A DNA stretch of 41,788 nt from Brachionus plicatilis (GCA_010279815.1 QEOQ01000122.1:222743-264530); one strand, 5' to 3'; counted from the first letter of the stretch, positions 10,662-32,831 are shown. Made by a program: numbers and translations. The notes: generated from the letters alone by a model not told the origin.

Positions 10662-11573
10662 TTAATTATTCACATATTGATATTTGACCACTTTTGTATG
10701 TGCCATCACTCTTTTTTTGATTTTTTTTTTTTTACAACAAATATTTGATAAATCACAGCCTATAATTAATAAAAATAATGATATTAAGATAATTCCAGCA
10801 ATAATGTACGATGTCTTTATCACAGTTTTAATTGTTTTCATCTCATTTGATTCTATTTCACATTTTTCTCCAGAATAATAATTAAAACATTTGCACTCAG
10901 CCTTATCTCCTTTTTCATTGCATACTCCCTGCTTTGAACAAGTTTCATTTGCACAAACATCAATTTTGTACTCACAATTTTTCCCATAGAAAAGACTTGT
11001 CCCGTTGTTATTTGCCGAACATTGGCAACTGTAAGTTTTATTTGTCAAATGATTTGTGCATGTTGAATTATTTCTACATGGATTTGACGCACAAGGAAGA
11101 GTATTTATCTGGCAAGTTGATCCAGCATAGTTTTCAAAGCAGTCACATATAAATTTTGTGCTATCAATTAATTTGCATGAACCATGTCCAGAACAGTTCA
11201 GTAAACAATCAGTCATGTCAAGAGTGCTTTCCAAAATACCAATAACTAGCTGAATATCTTGATTTCCGAATAAAAAATCTACAGTTCCATTACGATATGA
11301 TCGTGTTGTATTGCTATTTGGAATATCTGTTGTTGTTTCTTTGTAATCTGATGTAATTTGAACATGATTACTTGATAATGACTCATTATCTCTAGTATGA
11401 ATTGGTGTAGTGGAATAATCTGATGTAGATTGTTCGAATGAAGGAGAAGGAATTATTTGTGATGAAGTTTGGTTATTATTTTGAGATGATGTCAATGATA
11501 AAATATTTTTTATTAATGGTTCATTTGTTTGAACTGGTGTAGTGGAATAATATATGTTAAATTTGTTATATTC
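10662..11573 (-). CDS. EGF-repeat single-pass membrane protein segment
   Basis: Open from 11573 to the stop at 10662; the first ATG-independent Met codon in frame is the TTG at 11495, so an upstream start is expected. Order of parts: a Ser/Thr-rich, N-glycosylation-rich stalk with the repeated motif STTP (YYSTTPVQT, DYSTTPIHT). Then three EGF-like modules (numbering from 11495: C97-C128, C135-C174, C181-C212), each with six cysteines. Then a transmembrane helix at about 230-247 (IIAGIILISLFLLIIG) and a basic stop-transfer CCKKKKIKKR with a short cytoplasmic tail. The topology is type I cell-surface. It lies directly downstream of, and overlaps by about 60 nt, the propeller-like frame at 11513-12565, and is probably its continuation after a one-base frame shift. 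Confidence 0.78.
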   Translation of the reverse strand, partial: EYNKFNIYYSTTPVQTNEPLIKNILSLTSSQNNNQTSSQIIPSPSFEQSTSDYSTTPIHTRDNESLSSNHVQITSDYKETTTDIPNSNTTRSYRNGTVDFLFGNQDIQLVIGILESTLDMTDCLLNCSGHGSCKLIDSTKFICDCFENYAGSTCQINTLPCASNPCRNNSTCTNHLTNKTYSCQCSANNNGTSLFYGKNCEYKIDVCANETCSKQGVCNEKGDKAECKCFNYYSGEKCEIESNEMKTIKTVIKTSYIIAGIILISLFLLIIGCDLSNICCKKKKIKKRVMAHTKVVKYQYVNN

Positions 11574-12565
11574 TCATTTAAAATGATAGATTCTGAAGGC
11601 AGCGTCCTTGTTGTGAATTCAATTGATTTTTCCTCAGTATTATAAGCGAAATTTTGAAGATTTTTCAGTGCAAGAACTTTGGATTGCAGATTAAATTCCT
11701 CTAACTTAGTAAGTTTACTACTGTTCCAAAATACAAGAAAATTATTGTCACTTCCTGAGCCAATAACGTCATCACCAAAGTATTCTAGGAATCTAATAGT
11801 TGGACCTGAATCTATTTCTTCGGAAGTCAAAGAGGAAAAATTTATTATTATTAATTTGTTTCCATTTGCACCCAAAGCTACTCGATCTGGATTAATGATT
11901 TTGATAGCAAATATTTCAGTGTTGTAGTCTTTTTGCTTGTCAACATTTATTGAATTAGTATGATTTATTTTATGAGAGCATATATGTTTATCAACACATT
12001 GGGATACAATAAAATTTTCATCTATAAGATCAATATCCCAAATAATTGAAGCCATCTTGTTGACTTTTAAAATTTTCTGGGTTCTTAAACAAAAAACCGA
12101 AATATATCCTTCTTTAGATCCCACTAAAGCTTTATGAGTATTTTTCAGAATTTTAATAGATTCGATTGTTCCTAGACTATTGTTAATTAAACTAAATGCT
12201 TTTGTCATGTTGTTTACTTCATAAATAATAAAAAAATTAATATAACCAGCTATAAAATGAGTATCATTGATAAAGGCAACTGAATTTGCGGTTTGACTCT
12301 CTTCCGATGTGTGCTTTGCCATGTCCTTATTTAATTCCCAGCTAAAAACCTGCTTAATGTCATTACTTCCTATAAGAACATTTACATTTTGATTGAAATC
12401 TATTGAAATGCCTTTTTTTTCTTCACTTAAATGATTCTTTTCAATCGAATTATTCCATATTTTAACATGGCCTGCTTCTAGTCCAGTGGCAAAATAGTAA
12501 GCTGAAGTGCTTGATTGAGTTAAACAGAAAAAGCAATACCAACACTGGAAAAAAATCATTGTCAA
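11513..12565 (-). CDS. Secreted WD/propeller-like domain, N-terminal part of the EGF membrane protein
   Basis: 350 codons. The N terminus MTMIFFQCWYCFFCLTQSSTSA looks like a signal peptide with cleavage after STSA; a TTTTTTCCAG just upstream of the Cys codon also allows an upstream exon. The rest shows about seven repeating blade-like units: FATGLEAGHVKIWN, VLIGSNDIKQVFSWEL, FIAGYINFFIIYEV, ALVGSKEGYISVFCL, FIVSQCVDKHICSHK, VALGANGNKLIIINF and VIGSGSDNNFLVFWN. This is the pattern of degenerate WD40 repeats, unusual in an apparently extracytoplasmic protein. The frame ends at 11513 while the EGF frame is already open from 11573. No intron with GT-AG is visible across the join, so I infer a 1-base frameshift (mutation or sequence error) in a single propeller-STTP-EGF-TM gene. 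Confidence 0.72.
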   Translation of the reverse strand: MTMIFFQCWYCFFCLTQSSTSAYYFATGLEAGHVKIWNNSIEKNHLSEEKKGISIDFNQNVNVLIGSNDIKQVFSWELNKDMAKHTSEESQTANSVAFINDTHFIAGYINFFIIYEVNNMTKAFSLINNSLGTIESIKILKNTHKALVGSKEGYISVFCLRTQKILKVNKMASIIWDIDLIDENFIVSQCVDKHICSHKINHTNSINVDKQKDYNTEIFAIKIINPDRVALGANGNKLIIINFSSLTSEEIDSGPTIRFLEYFGDDVIGSGSDNNFLVFWNSSKLTKLEEFNLQSKVLALKNLQNFAYNTEEKSIEFTTRTLPSESIILNENITNLTYIIPLHQFKQMNH

Positions 12566-13226
12566 AAATCAATGTATTAGATAGACTGGTATTTAATTCT
12601 TTTAAGGAAAAAAAATTTTTTTTCTGATTTATAAAAAGATTTTGTGTAAATATTAATTTAAAATAAAACAAACTTAATTAAAAATTTACTGGGCAAATTT
12701 AAAAAAAAAATTGTTTGTTCTATGACATCAAATTGAATTTTTGTGAAGTGAGTAGGACTTCAAAATGTACTTGAAATCAGATTATTTCATTTAATCTTTT
12801 TATAACTGTTTCTATAGACATTTGGCAACAATAAAAAAATTTGGGTTTGTATTCCGAAAAAAAAGATATTAATTATTAATATTTATTTAAACAATTTTGA
12901 AGAACTAATTTTCTATACTAGATATTTGAAATCCAGAACACTTTGATATTTTTTAATACATTCATAATCGAAAAATTTTTGCAGCTCCATTTTCACTTTT
13001 GAAATTTTAATAAAATAATTTTCTATGTTTAATTGTAAAATTAAAAATCTAGATGAAAAAAAGAAAAAAACCATTTTAAAAACTAAACATTTTCAAACTA
13101 ACCAAACTTAAACAAAGACTGAAAAATTTTGCAAAATTAATTAAGTCAATTATCAGAAATTCGGAAAAATTAATTTATCTAAAGTTAATTTCTACTAATT
13201 TTAAACAGAATTTAAAAAAACATAAT
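12566..13226. other. Gene-free AT-rich stretch
   Basis: Nothing supported except possible promoter or 5' exon sequence of the minus-strand propeller/EGF gene. The open frame reaching 12671 on the minus strand is another frame of the gene's start and low-complexity upstream sequence. Confidence 0.6.
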
Positions 13227-13705
13227 TTAACTTATCAATATTCTATTTAATTTAGTATTAGTATACTTTTTCTGGGACGAGTCTAACTCCTTGTAAAACA
13301 GACCAAGTTTTATTTGGTTTATTGTGGAATTATTGCTGCTTTTAACAGAAGTTTTATACTCGTCTTTCAAAAATTTTTTTATATTTTTCTTTGACTCGCG
13401 AGTCCCGAGTTCTCGTAGGAAAAGTTCTGATGCCAAGTTCCATTTTTTCCATAAAAAGTAACAAACATCCAAAGTAGTGATTTGGCGATTAACTCAAATC
13501 AGGTGGTAAATAGAAGCACAATTCTTAAAGCTAAAAACATTTTTTCATAATTCACATTTGACATGTCTAGGATTGGTACAAGTTCCCTAAGGCGCCATAA
13601 GCTGTTTTTTATCCACTCCACCAATTTCCAGAAGTTTTTTGTATTTTTTATTAGATAAAAAGTGTATTTTTGATGTTGAATTGCATCTATTGCCAACGAC
13701 GTCAT
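13227..13705 (-). pseudogene. Possible broken unknown gene in two frames
   Basis: Two successive minus-strand frames of mixed, coding-like composition. One, 13499-13705, starts at an ATG (MTSLAIDAIQHQKYTF) and contains a Trp-rich stretch KNFWKLVEWIKNSLWRL. The other, 13227-13472, contains DVCYFLWKKWNLASELFL and a Lys/Ser-rich tail. They are about 25 bases apart in different frames with stops between and no clear splice sites. I do not recognise either. They may be one decayed gene, a transposon fragment or chance; base composition is slightly richer in GC than the flanks, which is the main reason to list them. Confidence 0.25.
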
Positions 13706-14823
13706 AAAAATCTAGTATGGAACTTTAAAGTGCTGTATATATTATGTTTCTTTTATGTACTTCATGGGTCCTATTTTTAAATTTTTTAAATTTGTAAAAT
13801 CCTTTATTTAGTAAATATAATAAAATCTTTTAACCAACCAAAACTTTTATGTGCTTTATTCCATATAGTTTAGTAAAGAAAACATTCCTTTATGTATACT
13901 TTAAGGTAATTTAGAAAATTTAAAAAATCTTGTAACAAACCAAGATTTTTATTTATTTTATTGAAAAATTGATTAATGAAGAAACAAGTTAAATAAAGCT
14001 AACGATTAAATGCGAAATACGTCGCAAGACGTATTGAGCTTTGTCAAATTAGGGTTAACTTAATGGTTAGCTTTCTTTTAACAAAATTGGATTCAATTGC
14101 AGTTTAGGGTTCGGGCAAGGTGAGGTTAATTATTTTTTTATTTGAATTTAAAAATATTAGTTAAATACTTAAGTAATGTTTAAAAGTCTTGGGTAGCCAG
14201 GAATAATTTGATAAAAGTAATATAAAAGATAACATACAAGGTAACTATTACATGTGTTCATATGGTATAAAGTGCATAAAGTACATAAAAGTCTAAGGTA
14301 GCCAGGTCAGTTCATGGCTTTAATTTTCAAACAAAAATTTGAGCCGACATAAAGGATATACTGTATCTTCCACCAATTTTTTTTTTTTTTAATTTTTTCC
14401 ACTAAAAAGGATTGAGGCCGGTTTTAAAAAAATAACCATACTAGTTTTCACTAGCGTCATTGACAATACCTCTTGAATTGAAAATAATTGTGTATCAAAT
14501 AAACCAAAAAATATTATTATCAAGTATAAAATTTTTCAAAACAGTTCAAAATATATTATGTTTTTTTAATTTTCTTAGAGCTTAACAAAATTTTAATTGA
14601 TATTTTTGAAGGATAAAAAGAGCGAACTTTTCAAAATTTCAAACAATTTTTGATGAATAATTTTAAAAAAATATTAAATGAATTAAATTTAATTATTAAA
14701 AGAAATAAATTTTTTTTATTAGGGAAGTTGAATTATTTATTGAACACAACATTAAAAGATCACTTATTAATTGAACTTAATTTAAATTAAATTAATAAAA
14801 TTTAATTTTAATTTGTTTCACTC
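13706..14823. repeat. Gene-free stretch with diverged repeats and nested hairpins
   Basis: No gene seen. Short direct repeats (AAAAGTCTTGGGTAGCCAGG near 14182 and a close match near 14287) lie here. Inverted motifs also occur: ACTTTTATGTGCTTTATTCC at 13843-13862 against its diverged inverse at 14260-14292. They surround the nested hairpin at 13995-14074, so the whole 13.74-14.31 kb segment is probably one old inverted-repeat element. AATAAA signals for the minus-strand gene at 14824 lie at 14715-14720 and 14736-14741. Confidence 0.45.
13995..14074. other. Nested stem-loop with GCAA tetraloop
   Basis: The outer arms, AAAGCTAACGATTAA (13995-14009) and TTAATGGTTAGCTTT (14060-14074), pair at 14 of 15 positions. 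Inside, AATACGTC-GCAA-GACGTATT (14016-14035) is a perfect 8-bp stem closed by a GNRA-type tetraloop. No ORF covers it. Confidence 0.5.
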
Positions 14824-15711
14824 TTATAAATGAAATTCTTTTTTCCAAAGATCTCTAATATGCTTTATCTCCTCGCTAGGGATGTAAACATTTAAACATC
14901 CATGTATCTTATCATAAACTTTATGAGCGTCAAGACTGAACGTCATGTCTTCATCAATATTAGAGTCATCAATTTCTTTTTTGTAAAATAAATTAACACC
15001 AAATTTTGAAAAATTATTTGATTGAAAAGCAACATTGAACTCATTTAGATCAACATGTTGAAATTTTCCGCTCAATCTTGCTTCATTTTTTTTTATAAAC
15101 TCATCCAATTGATTTATTTTGGCCTCATCAGGAATTGTCATTCTCTCTAACACAAACAAAATCGCTTTAAAAGCGACTGGGCTATAATCAACTTTGAAGC
15201 CAATTGCGTAAGAATTAGTAGTAAACTCAGTAATGTAAGATATACACTCATCAATCAACAAACTTAGGCTTTCATCACAAAAGGCAGTTTTTACCACAAT
15301 TGGCTGACAAACATGACCATGGCTCTCGTATATTTTTGCATCAGGGTACTTGACCAAAATAACTCCTCCACCAAATTTATTACACACATGAATCGGTGAC
15401 CTTTTTCTGGTTGAAAATTTTACTTTTTTTCTCTTCAATTGAACAAGTACATTAAAAGAAATAACTGCAGCGGCATAGTCGTGACAACCGCTAAAAGAGT
15501 CGACTATGTACACTTGATCCTCATGGACAAAAGCTTTGCCAAAACGATTTATGGACTCTGTAGTAAAAGTATCCAAACTTCCGGCATTCCAGTTCTCTTC
15601 GAGTTCTGGCACCACTCCTGACTTCGCACAAGCTTTAAAATAGTCATTAATGTCGATTTTAGGCATGTGCTCGGGAGGTTCATGCTCGTCAAAGTCCAAA
15701 GTAAAACTCAT
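14824..15711 (-). CDS. Unknown 295-residue soluble protein
   Basis: A complete single-exon frame from ATG (MSFTLDFDEHEPPEHMPKID) to stop. Composition is that of a globular cytosolic or nuclear protein: an acidic N terminus, alternating hydrophobic segments in the middle (YAAAVISFNVLVQL, GGGVILVKY) and an acidic, Asp-rich C-terminal third. There is no signal peptide, membrane segment or cysteine pattern, and only a few scattered Cys/His. Two possible catalytic-looking stretches are DSFSGCHDYAA and YESHGHVCQP, but I cannot connect them to a known family. The gene is divergent from the CAP-domain gene with 130 bp between the two starts, so the two may share a promoter region. The frame is far longer than chance allows at this AT content, so the gene is likely real. 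Confidence 0.8.
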   Translation of the reverse strand: MSFTLDFDEHEPPEHMPKIDINDYFKACAKSGVVPELEENWNAGSLDTFTTESINRFGKAFVHEDQVYIVDSFSGCHDYAAAVISFNVLVQLKRKKVKFSTRKRSPIHVCNKFGGGVILVKYPDAKIYESHGHVCQPIVVKTAFCDESLSLLIDECISYITEFTTNSYAIGFKVDYSPVAFKAILFVLERMTIPDEAKINQLDEFIKKNEARLSGKFQHVDLNEFNVAFQSNNFSKFGVNLFYKKEIDDSNIDEDMTFSLDAHKVYDKIHGCLNVYIPSEEIKHIRDLWKKEFHL

Positions 15712-15841
15712 TTTTTATTTATTTCAAAAAAATAATTCCACACGATTAAATATTTTTAGAACAAAAAATTAAAAAACAAAAATAGAATTTTGTTTAATAA
15801 AAGACTTTTAAAACAAAAAATTTTTCCTTTTTTTTTTAACA
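15712..15841. promoter_or_regulatory. Divergent intergenic region between two starts
   Basis: 130 bp of A/T-rich sequence between two divergent ATGs, with long A and T runs and no other ORF. Both promoters must lie here unless further exons exist; no TATA box or initiator can be singled out. Confidence 0.4.
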
Positions 15842-16921
15842 ATGAAGATTATTTTTGTCTTTTATTTCGTAATAAGTGTAGCTGAATCTGAATCAAATGC
15901 AACATGTCTGGCATGCTTTTGTCTTTTTCCAGCTACTTTTTTGTGCCCAAACATCTCAACTTCCGAGCCCACAACTCCAATTATGACTCCAACTACTTCT
16001 TCACCGACAACTTCAACTTTACCAACCACACTTCTGCCCACCACGGCTCAGCCTCCTCTGATCTACAACGAATTAGACTGTGTATTTCCGTTTAGAATGT
16101 ACGGAGTTTTATACGATAAGTGTGTTAGCTTTGACAATGGTTCCTCATTTTGGTGTTCATTGGATTCAGTTTATACAACCAGAGCAGCTCAGTGTAATCA
16201 ATCTTGTCCTGTGCTGGCTAGAAATTTGATCAGTGATATCAATGAAGTTCATTCTTCATGTGTAGAACCAAGTATTGGTTCGATACCACACTTTCCAAGT
16301 GAAAATGAAACAAAAATTATATTAGACATGCATAATAGGGCTAGATCTTTGGTAAAACCAACAGCTGCTAATATGAAAAAAGTGACTTGGGATATTGGTC
16401 TGGCCAGATTGGCTCAGAGATGGGCCGAAAATTGTGATTTTGACCATGATTGTGCATTGTGTAGAAGACTATTAAATAATCAAACTATCTCAGTGGGGCA
16501 AAATGCGTTTGCTCTGCTGGGAGCTGTTTTTGATCCGAAAACATTTTGGACTGATGCTATTAATTTTTGGCTGACTGAACAGAATAATTTTAACTTCGCA
16601 CTGGGATCCAAGACTGGCCAGTTTATTGATGTTGGTCATTATACGCAAATTATTAATTCTGTTACTTCAAAAATAGGATGTGGAGTGGCTGATTGTGGAG
16701 GAAATTTGCACGCTTTTTGCAATTATGCACTGGCTCAGAAAGAATGGCAAAGACCCTATAAAGTCGGTCCTGCGTGCTCCCAATGTGCACAAGAAAATTG
16801 TGAGAACAATTTATGTTCGTGTGACAAATTGTGTCAAAATAATGGTATTTTAGATTTAACAAACTGTGAATGCAGATGCTTAGACAATTTTAGTGGAAAG
16901 CTATGTCAATTAAGCTTTTAA
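15842..16921 (+). CDS. Secreted FN2 + CAP (CRISP/SCP) + EGF-like protein
   Basis: 359 residues, complete and intronless. A signal peptide spans about 1-15 (MKIIFVFYFVISVAES). A Thr/Pro-rich mucin-like linker covers 41-70. A fibronectin type II module covers about 80-122, with C80, FPF at 82-84, Y-G, C94, WC at 104-105 and C118. The CAP domain is about 156-303: HNRAR at 164-168, LAQRWAENC at 190-198, GHYTQI at 265-270, IGCG at 278-281 and CNYA at 293-296. A Cys-rich EGF-like tail (about 312-355) ends CLDNFSGKLC. CAP proteins are secreted and often bind lipids or sterols. Two histidines of the CAP cavity are present (H164, H266), but the usual Glu of the 'GEN' motif is Gln (GQN, 219-221). Function is unknown beyond an extracellular role. 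AATAAA at 16983-16988. Confidence 0.9.
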   Translation: MKIIFVFYFVISVAESESNATCLACFCLFPATFLCPNISTSEPTTPIMTPTTSSPTTSTLPTTLLPTTAQPPLIYNELDCVFPFRMYGVLYDKCVSFDNGSSFWCSLDSVYTTRAAQCNQSCPVLARNLISDINEVHSSCVEPSIGSIPHFPSENETKIILDMHNRARSLVKPTAANMKKVTWDIGLARLAQRWAENCDFDHDCALCRRLLNNQTISVGQNAFALLGAVFDPKTFWTDAINFWLTEQNNFNFALGSKTGQFIDVGHYTQIINSVTSKIGCGVADCGGNLHAFCNYALAQKEWQRPYKVGPACSQCAQENCENNLCSCDKLCQNNGILDLTNCECRCLDNFSGKLCQLSF

Positions 16922-17371
16922 AGATTGCAGGATTTTTTTTCTACTTAACATTTTGCAAAAATACTTTAAGTAAAAAAAGCCCAATAAAGAACTAGTTTTA
17001 TTATTCAAAAATCAAACAGGATAATATTCAAAATTTCTTTTTTAATAAAATCAAATCTTTTGATAGTTTTTCTGAATTTTTTTTTAAATTTAAATATCTT
17101 TGATGTTCTTTTTTAATTTTTGTCGGAATTTTGGAAAAAAATTTTAAGAGAATTATCGAACAGATTTTTTTTGAATTTTTAACCCAATAAAGTTAAATCT
17201 AAATTTTGTTAGATTTTGTTTTATGATTTTTAAAAAAAAAAAAAAAAATAATTCAATGAATCAATTCACTCAATTCCTACATTAGAGATTTTTTCTTTTT
17301 TTTAATTTGCAACCCCAATCCTTGTTTTTTTTTTTCAAAGAAATAATTATTTCATGTTTTTTTTTTAATTT

Positions 17372-17508
17372 AAAAGAAACAGTTTTGTGTAATAGTTCAA
17401 ATTGAGGAACTTTAACTAAGTTCACCAAAATTTTTTAGGTTTTACTTGTACTGTGCTCAAATAATTCAAGTTCTTAAATTTGAATCCTTACACCAAACTG
17501 TTTCTTTT
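17372..17508. repeat. Inverted repeat with about 39-bp arms
   Basis: 17372-17410 (starting AAAAGAAACAGTTTTGTGTA) is the diverged inverse of 17470-17508 (ending CACCAAACTGTTTCTTTT), with a 59-bp spacer. No target duplication was recognised. Probably a short foldback MITE. Confidence 0.6.
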
Positions 17509-17764
17509 TTTAAATATTTTCTGAATATTCCTAAATTAACTGTTTCCATATTTTATATTTTGATAATTCTCATTTTAAAGGTTAATTCATTTAAACTTGC
17601 TAATTTTTTTATTTTAAAAAAATTATATCTAGAAATTACGATAAATAAATACTTCGAAGTATTTATGTCTTTTAAATTATCTCAAATGAGAAATGAATAG
17701 GGGTTTTTTAAATCCCTATTTTTTAACTCGGGCCTTAATGGCATTAAAATAACCGGGCTTTCTA

Positions 17765-18096
17765 GGCAAAATGTTATTTATTGTACATTTTTATATTTTT
17801 ACTTTTTTACATTTTTGAGAGAAGAAAAAAAAATCTCAAAATCAAAAAATCTAAAAAAATTTTCATTAAGAAAAGTAATAATAAATTCGCAATTAATTAA
17901 AAGGGATTTTCAAAAAATTATCCTTGGTTTTTACATTTATATTTTTCTAAAACTCCTTTTTAAGTAATTGCGAATTTATTATTACTTTTCTTGAATGAAA
18001 ATTTTTTTAGATTTTTTGATTTTGAGATTTTTTTTTCTTCTCTCAAAAATGTAAAAATGTAAAAATATAAAAATGTACAATAAATAACATTTTGCC
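17765..18096. mobile_element. Foldback MITE with 9-bp target duplication (Mutator-like)
   Basis: 332 bp. Arms of about 135 bp are nearly perfect inverse copies (left from GGCAAAATGTTATTTATTGT, right to AATAAATAACATTTTGCC) with a spacer of about 65 bp. Directly outside both ends is GGCTTTCTA (17756-17764 and 18097-18105), an exact 9-bp duplication. Long terminal inverted repeats with a 9-bp duplication are the hallmark of Mutator-like elements. No ORF, so non-autonomous. Confidence 0.85.
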
Positions 18097-18272
18097 GGCT
18101 TTCTATTATTAAATATTAATGAGATATTAAAAATTAAAACTTTTATAGAATTGGAGCATAAATTTTATTATATACAGTGCCGATGGTCACAATAATTTAT
18201 ACAAAATTTTAAATATCTAGTTGATTTTTTTTAGAAAACAATAAGACAAATTAATGGAAACTATTCAAAGTA

Positions 18273-18723
18273 CCGTATTTTCTCGCGTAATATCCCACTG
18301 GGAACTTAAATGAGACATGATCTAATGTCTCTAGGAAATTATATGAAACTAAGCAATTTTTGAAATAATAATAACCCATGTACATTATATGAAACATTAA
18401 GTGACATTAAGTGAAACAAGGTAATTTTACTCTGAAATTTTGAATAACATTGAACTTTATGTTCAGGCGTGGTTGAAGCTCAGTAATTTTGATTCAGTTA
18501 ATCTTTTAAAATTAATCTCTTATAAAAAAATTTTATTTCTTTAGTCCCATATAAACAGCTATATAATATTTAATAATCAAATAATAAATAAAAAAAATAT
18601 CCGTTTCATCTAATGTTCGAGGGTTATTAAAGTTTTAAAAAGCAATAATTTCATATAATTGCCCATAGACTTTAAAGACATGTTCTGCTTAATATCCCAA
18701 GGATATTACGCGAGAAAATACAG
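18273..18723. mobile_element. Inverted-repeat element with TA duplication
   Basis: 451 bp with terminal repeats of about 24 bp: left CCGTATTTTCTCGCGTAATA, right the inverse with one mismatch (TATTACGCGAGAAAATACAG). TA flanks both ends (18271-18272, 18724-18725). Sub-terminal partial inverses (AATGTCTCTAGG against CATAGACTTTAAAGACAT) also occur. The interior is non-coding. A Tc1/mariner/pogo-type non-autonomous element is the best guess. Confidence 0.75.
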
Positions 18724-19462
18724 TATTTCCACTTAGATATATACGAATAATACACACATAAATATTTATTTTATTTAAAAAAAAAAAACTCGGTCATATT
18801 TTTTTGTATATAAAAATTCTTCCGGGGAGGAAAGCTGGATTTAAATAAGAATTGAGTATATTTGAAATTTACTTTTTTTTACTTTTAACTAACAACTTTG
18901 ATAAAAATAAATTTGTACGCAACTTTACATACATTTTAATAATTTTTAATTTTCAGTCAAAAATTTTAAAATACGATTTATCTTGAAATTTTTGAATGAT
19001 GCTCAAAATAGTCCATATTCGAAATTTCATCTATTTAATAATTAAAGATGAATGGAAAAAAAAATGTCTAATTTTAATTTTATTTTAATTAAACTCTCAA
19101 ATGATAAAAATTATTTTAGCCATTATAGAAAAACCATAAAATATCAAAAATTAAATTAAACATATTTATAAAAAAAGACTGAAATTCTCAAAATAACATA
19201 ACATAAAATAATAGTTAAATGAAGAAAAATAATTGAAAAATCTAATAAGAATCATTGATAAAAACAAAATAAAATCAATTTAATTGATCTACATAATCAA
19301 TCTCTTGACAAAAAGGCTTCTTGTTATCATTTGAATGATCATCGGTATTTGTGAATACAAAATTATACATTAACAACACAAGCTTAATATTTGAATTGTT
19401 TTTTTTTCCTTTTTTATAATAAAACACGTTCTAATAAAATTTAATCAAAAAATAAATTAGAT

Positions 19463-32624
<13,162 letters not shown>

Positions 32625-32786
32625 ATGTCAGAAATAAGACTAGGAGAAAAATTTGAAACATTTGTATTAGAAAATCCTCTTGTATGTAGTATTTGTAACT
32701 TTAGCTTTCATAGATCTTCTATTAAGGGTTATATCCCATTAAAAAAGTCTTGGTCGTGCAAAAGTTGTAAAAAAAAACTAAATTAA
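32625..32786 (+). CDS. Small four-cysteine ORF, 53 residues
   Basis: ATG in AAAATGTCAG context. The product starts MSEIRLGEKFETFVLE and contains VCSICNFSF and SWSCKSCKKK, two CxxC pairs 23 residues apart that could bind one zinc. The second half resembles the 'W.C..CKKK' end of PHD-like fingers in the ORF1 proteins of some LINEs, so it may be a mobile-element remnant rather than a host gene. AATAAA follows at about 32825. Not otherwise recognised. Confidence 0.4.
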   Translation: MSEIRLGEKFETFVLENPLVCSICNFSFHRSSIKGYIPLKKSWSCKSCKKKLN

Positions 32787-32831
32787 TCTTGTAACATTTT
32801 CTATTTTTTTTTAATTTTTTTTTCAATAAAA

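Larger units (their letters stand above)
16922..19462. other. Gene-free stretch rich in inverted-repeat elements
   Basis: Between the CAP gene and the Scribble 3' exon no gene is supported. It contains an inverted repeat (17372-17508), a MULE-like foldback element (17765-18096) and a TA-flanked inverted-repeat element (18273-18723). The frame at 17446-17700 starts inside the first of these and is low-complexity. Confidence 0.65.

Noticed and set aside
13735..14310. Possible CRISPR-like or satellite array because of repeated TTTATGT and GTAGCCAGG motifs
   Set aside because: The repeats are irregularly spaced, diverged and partly inverted; no regular spacer structure.
15862..16095. Short frames on both strands at the start of the CAP gene
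   Set aside because: Arise from the Thr/Pro-rich linker read in other frames.
17446..17700. 84-codon plus-strand hydrophobic frame
   Set aside because: Begins with a non-ATG codon inside an inverted repeat and is Phe/Ile/Leu/Lys low-complexity.
17695..17730. AATAGGG...CCCTATT hairpin followed by T-run, resembling a bacterial terminator
   Set aside because: The window is clearly eukaryotic; intrinsic terminators are not expected, and T-runs are everywhere.
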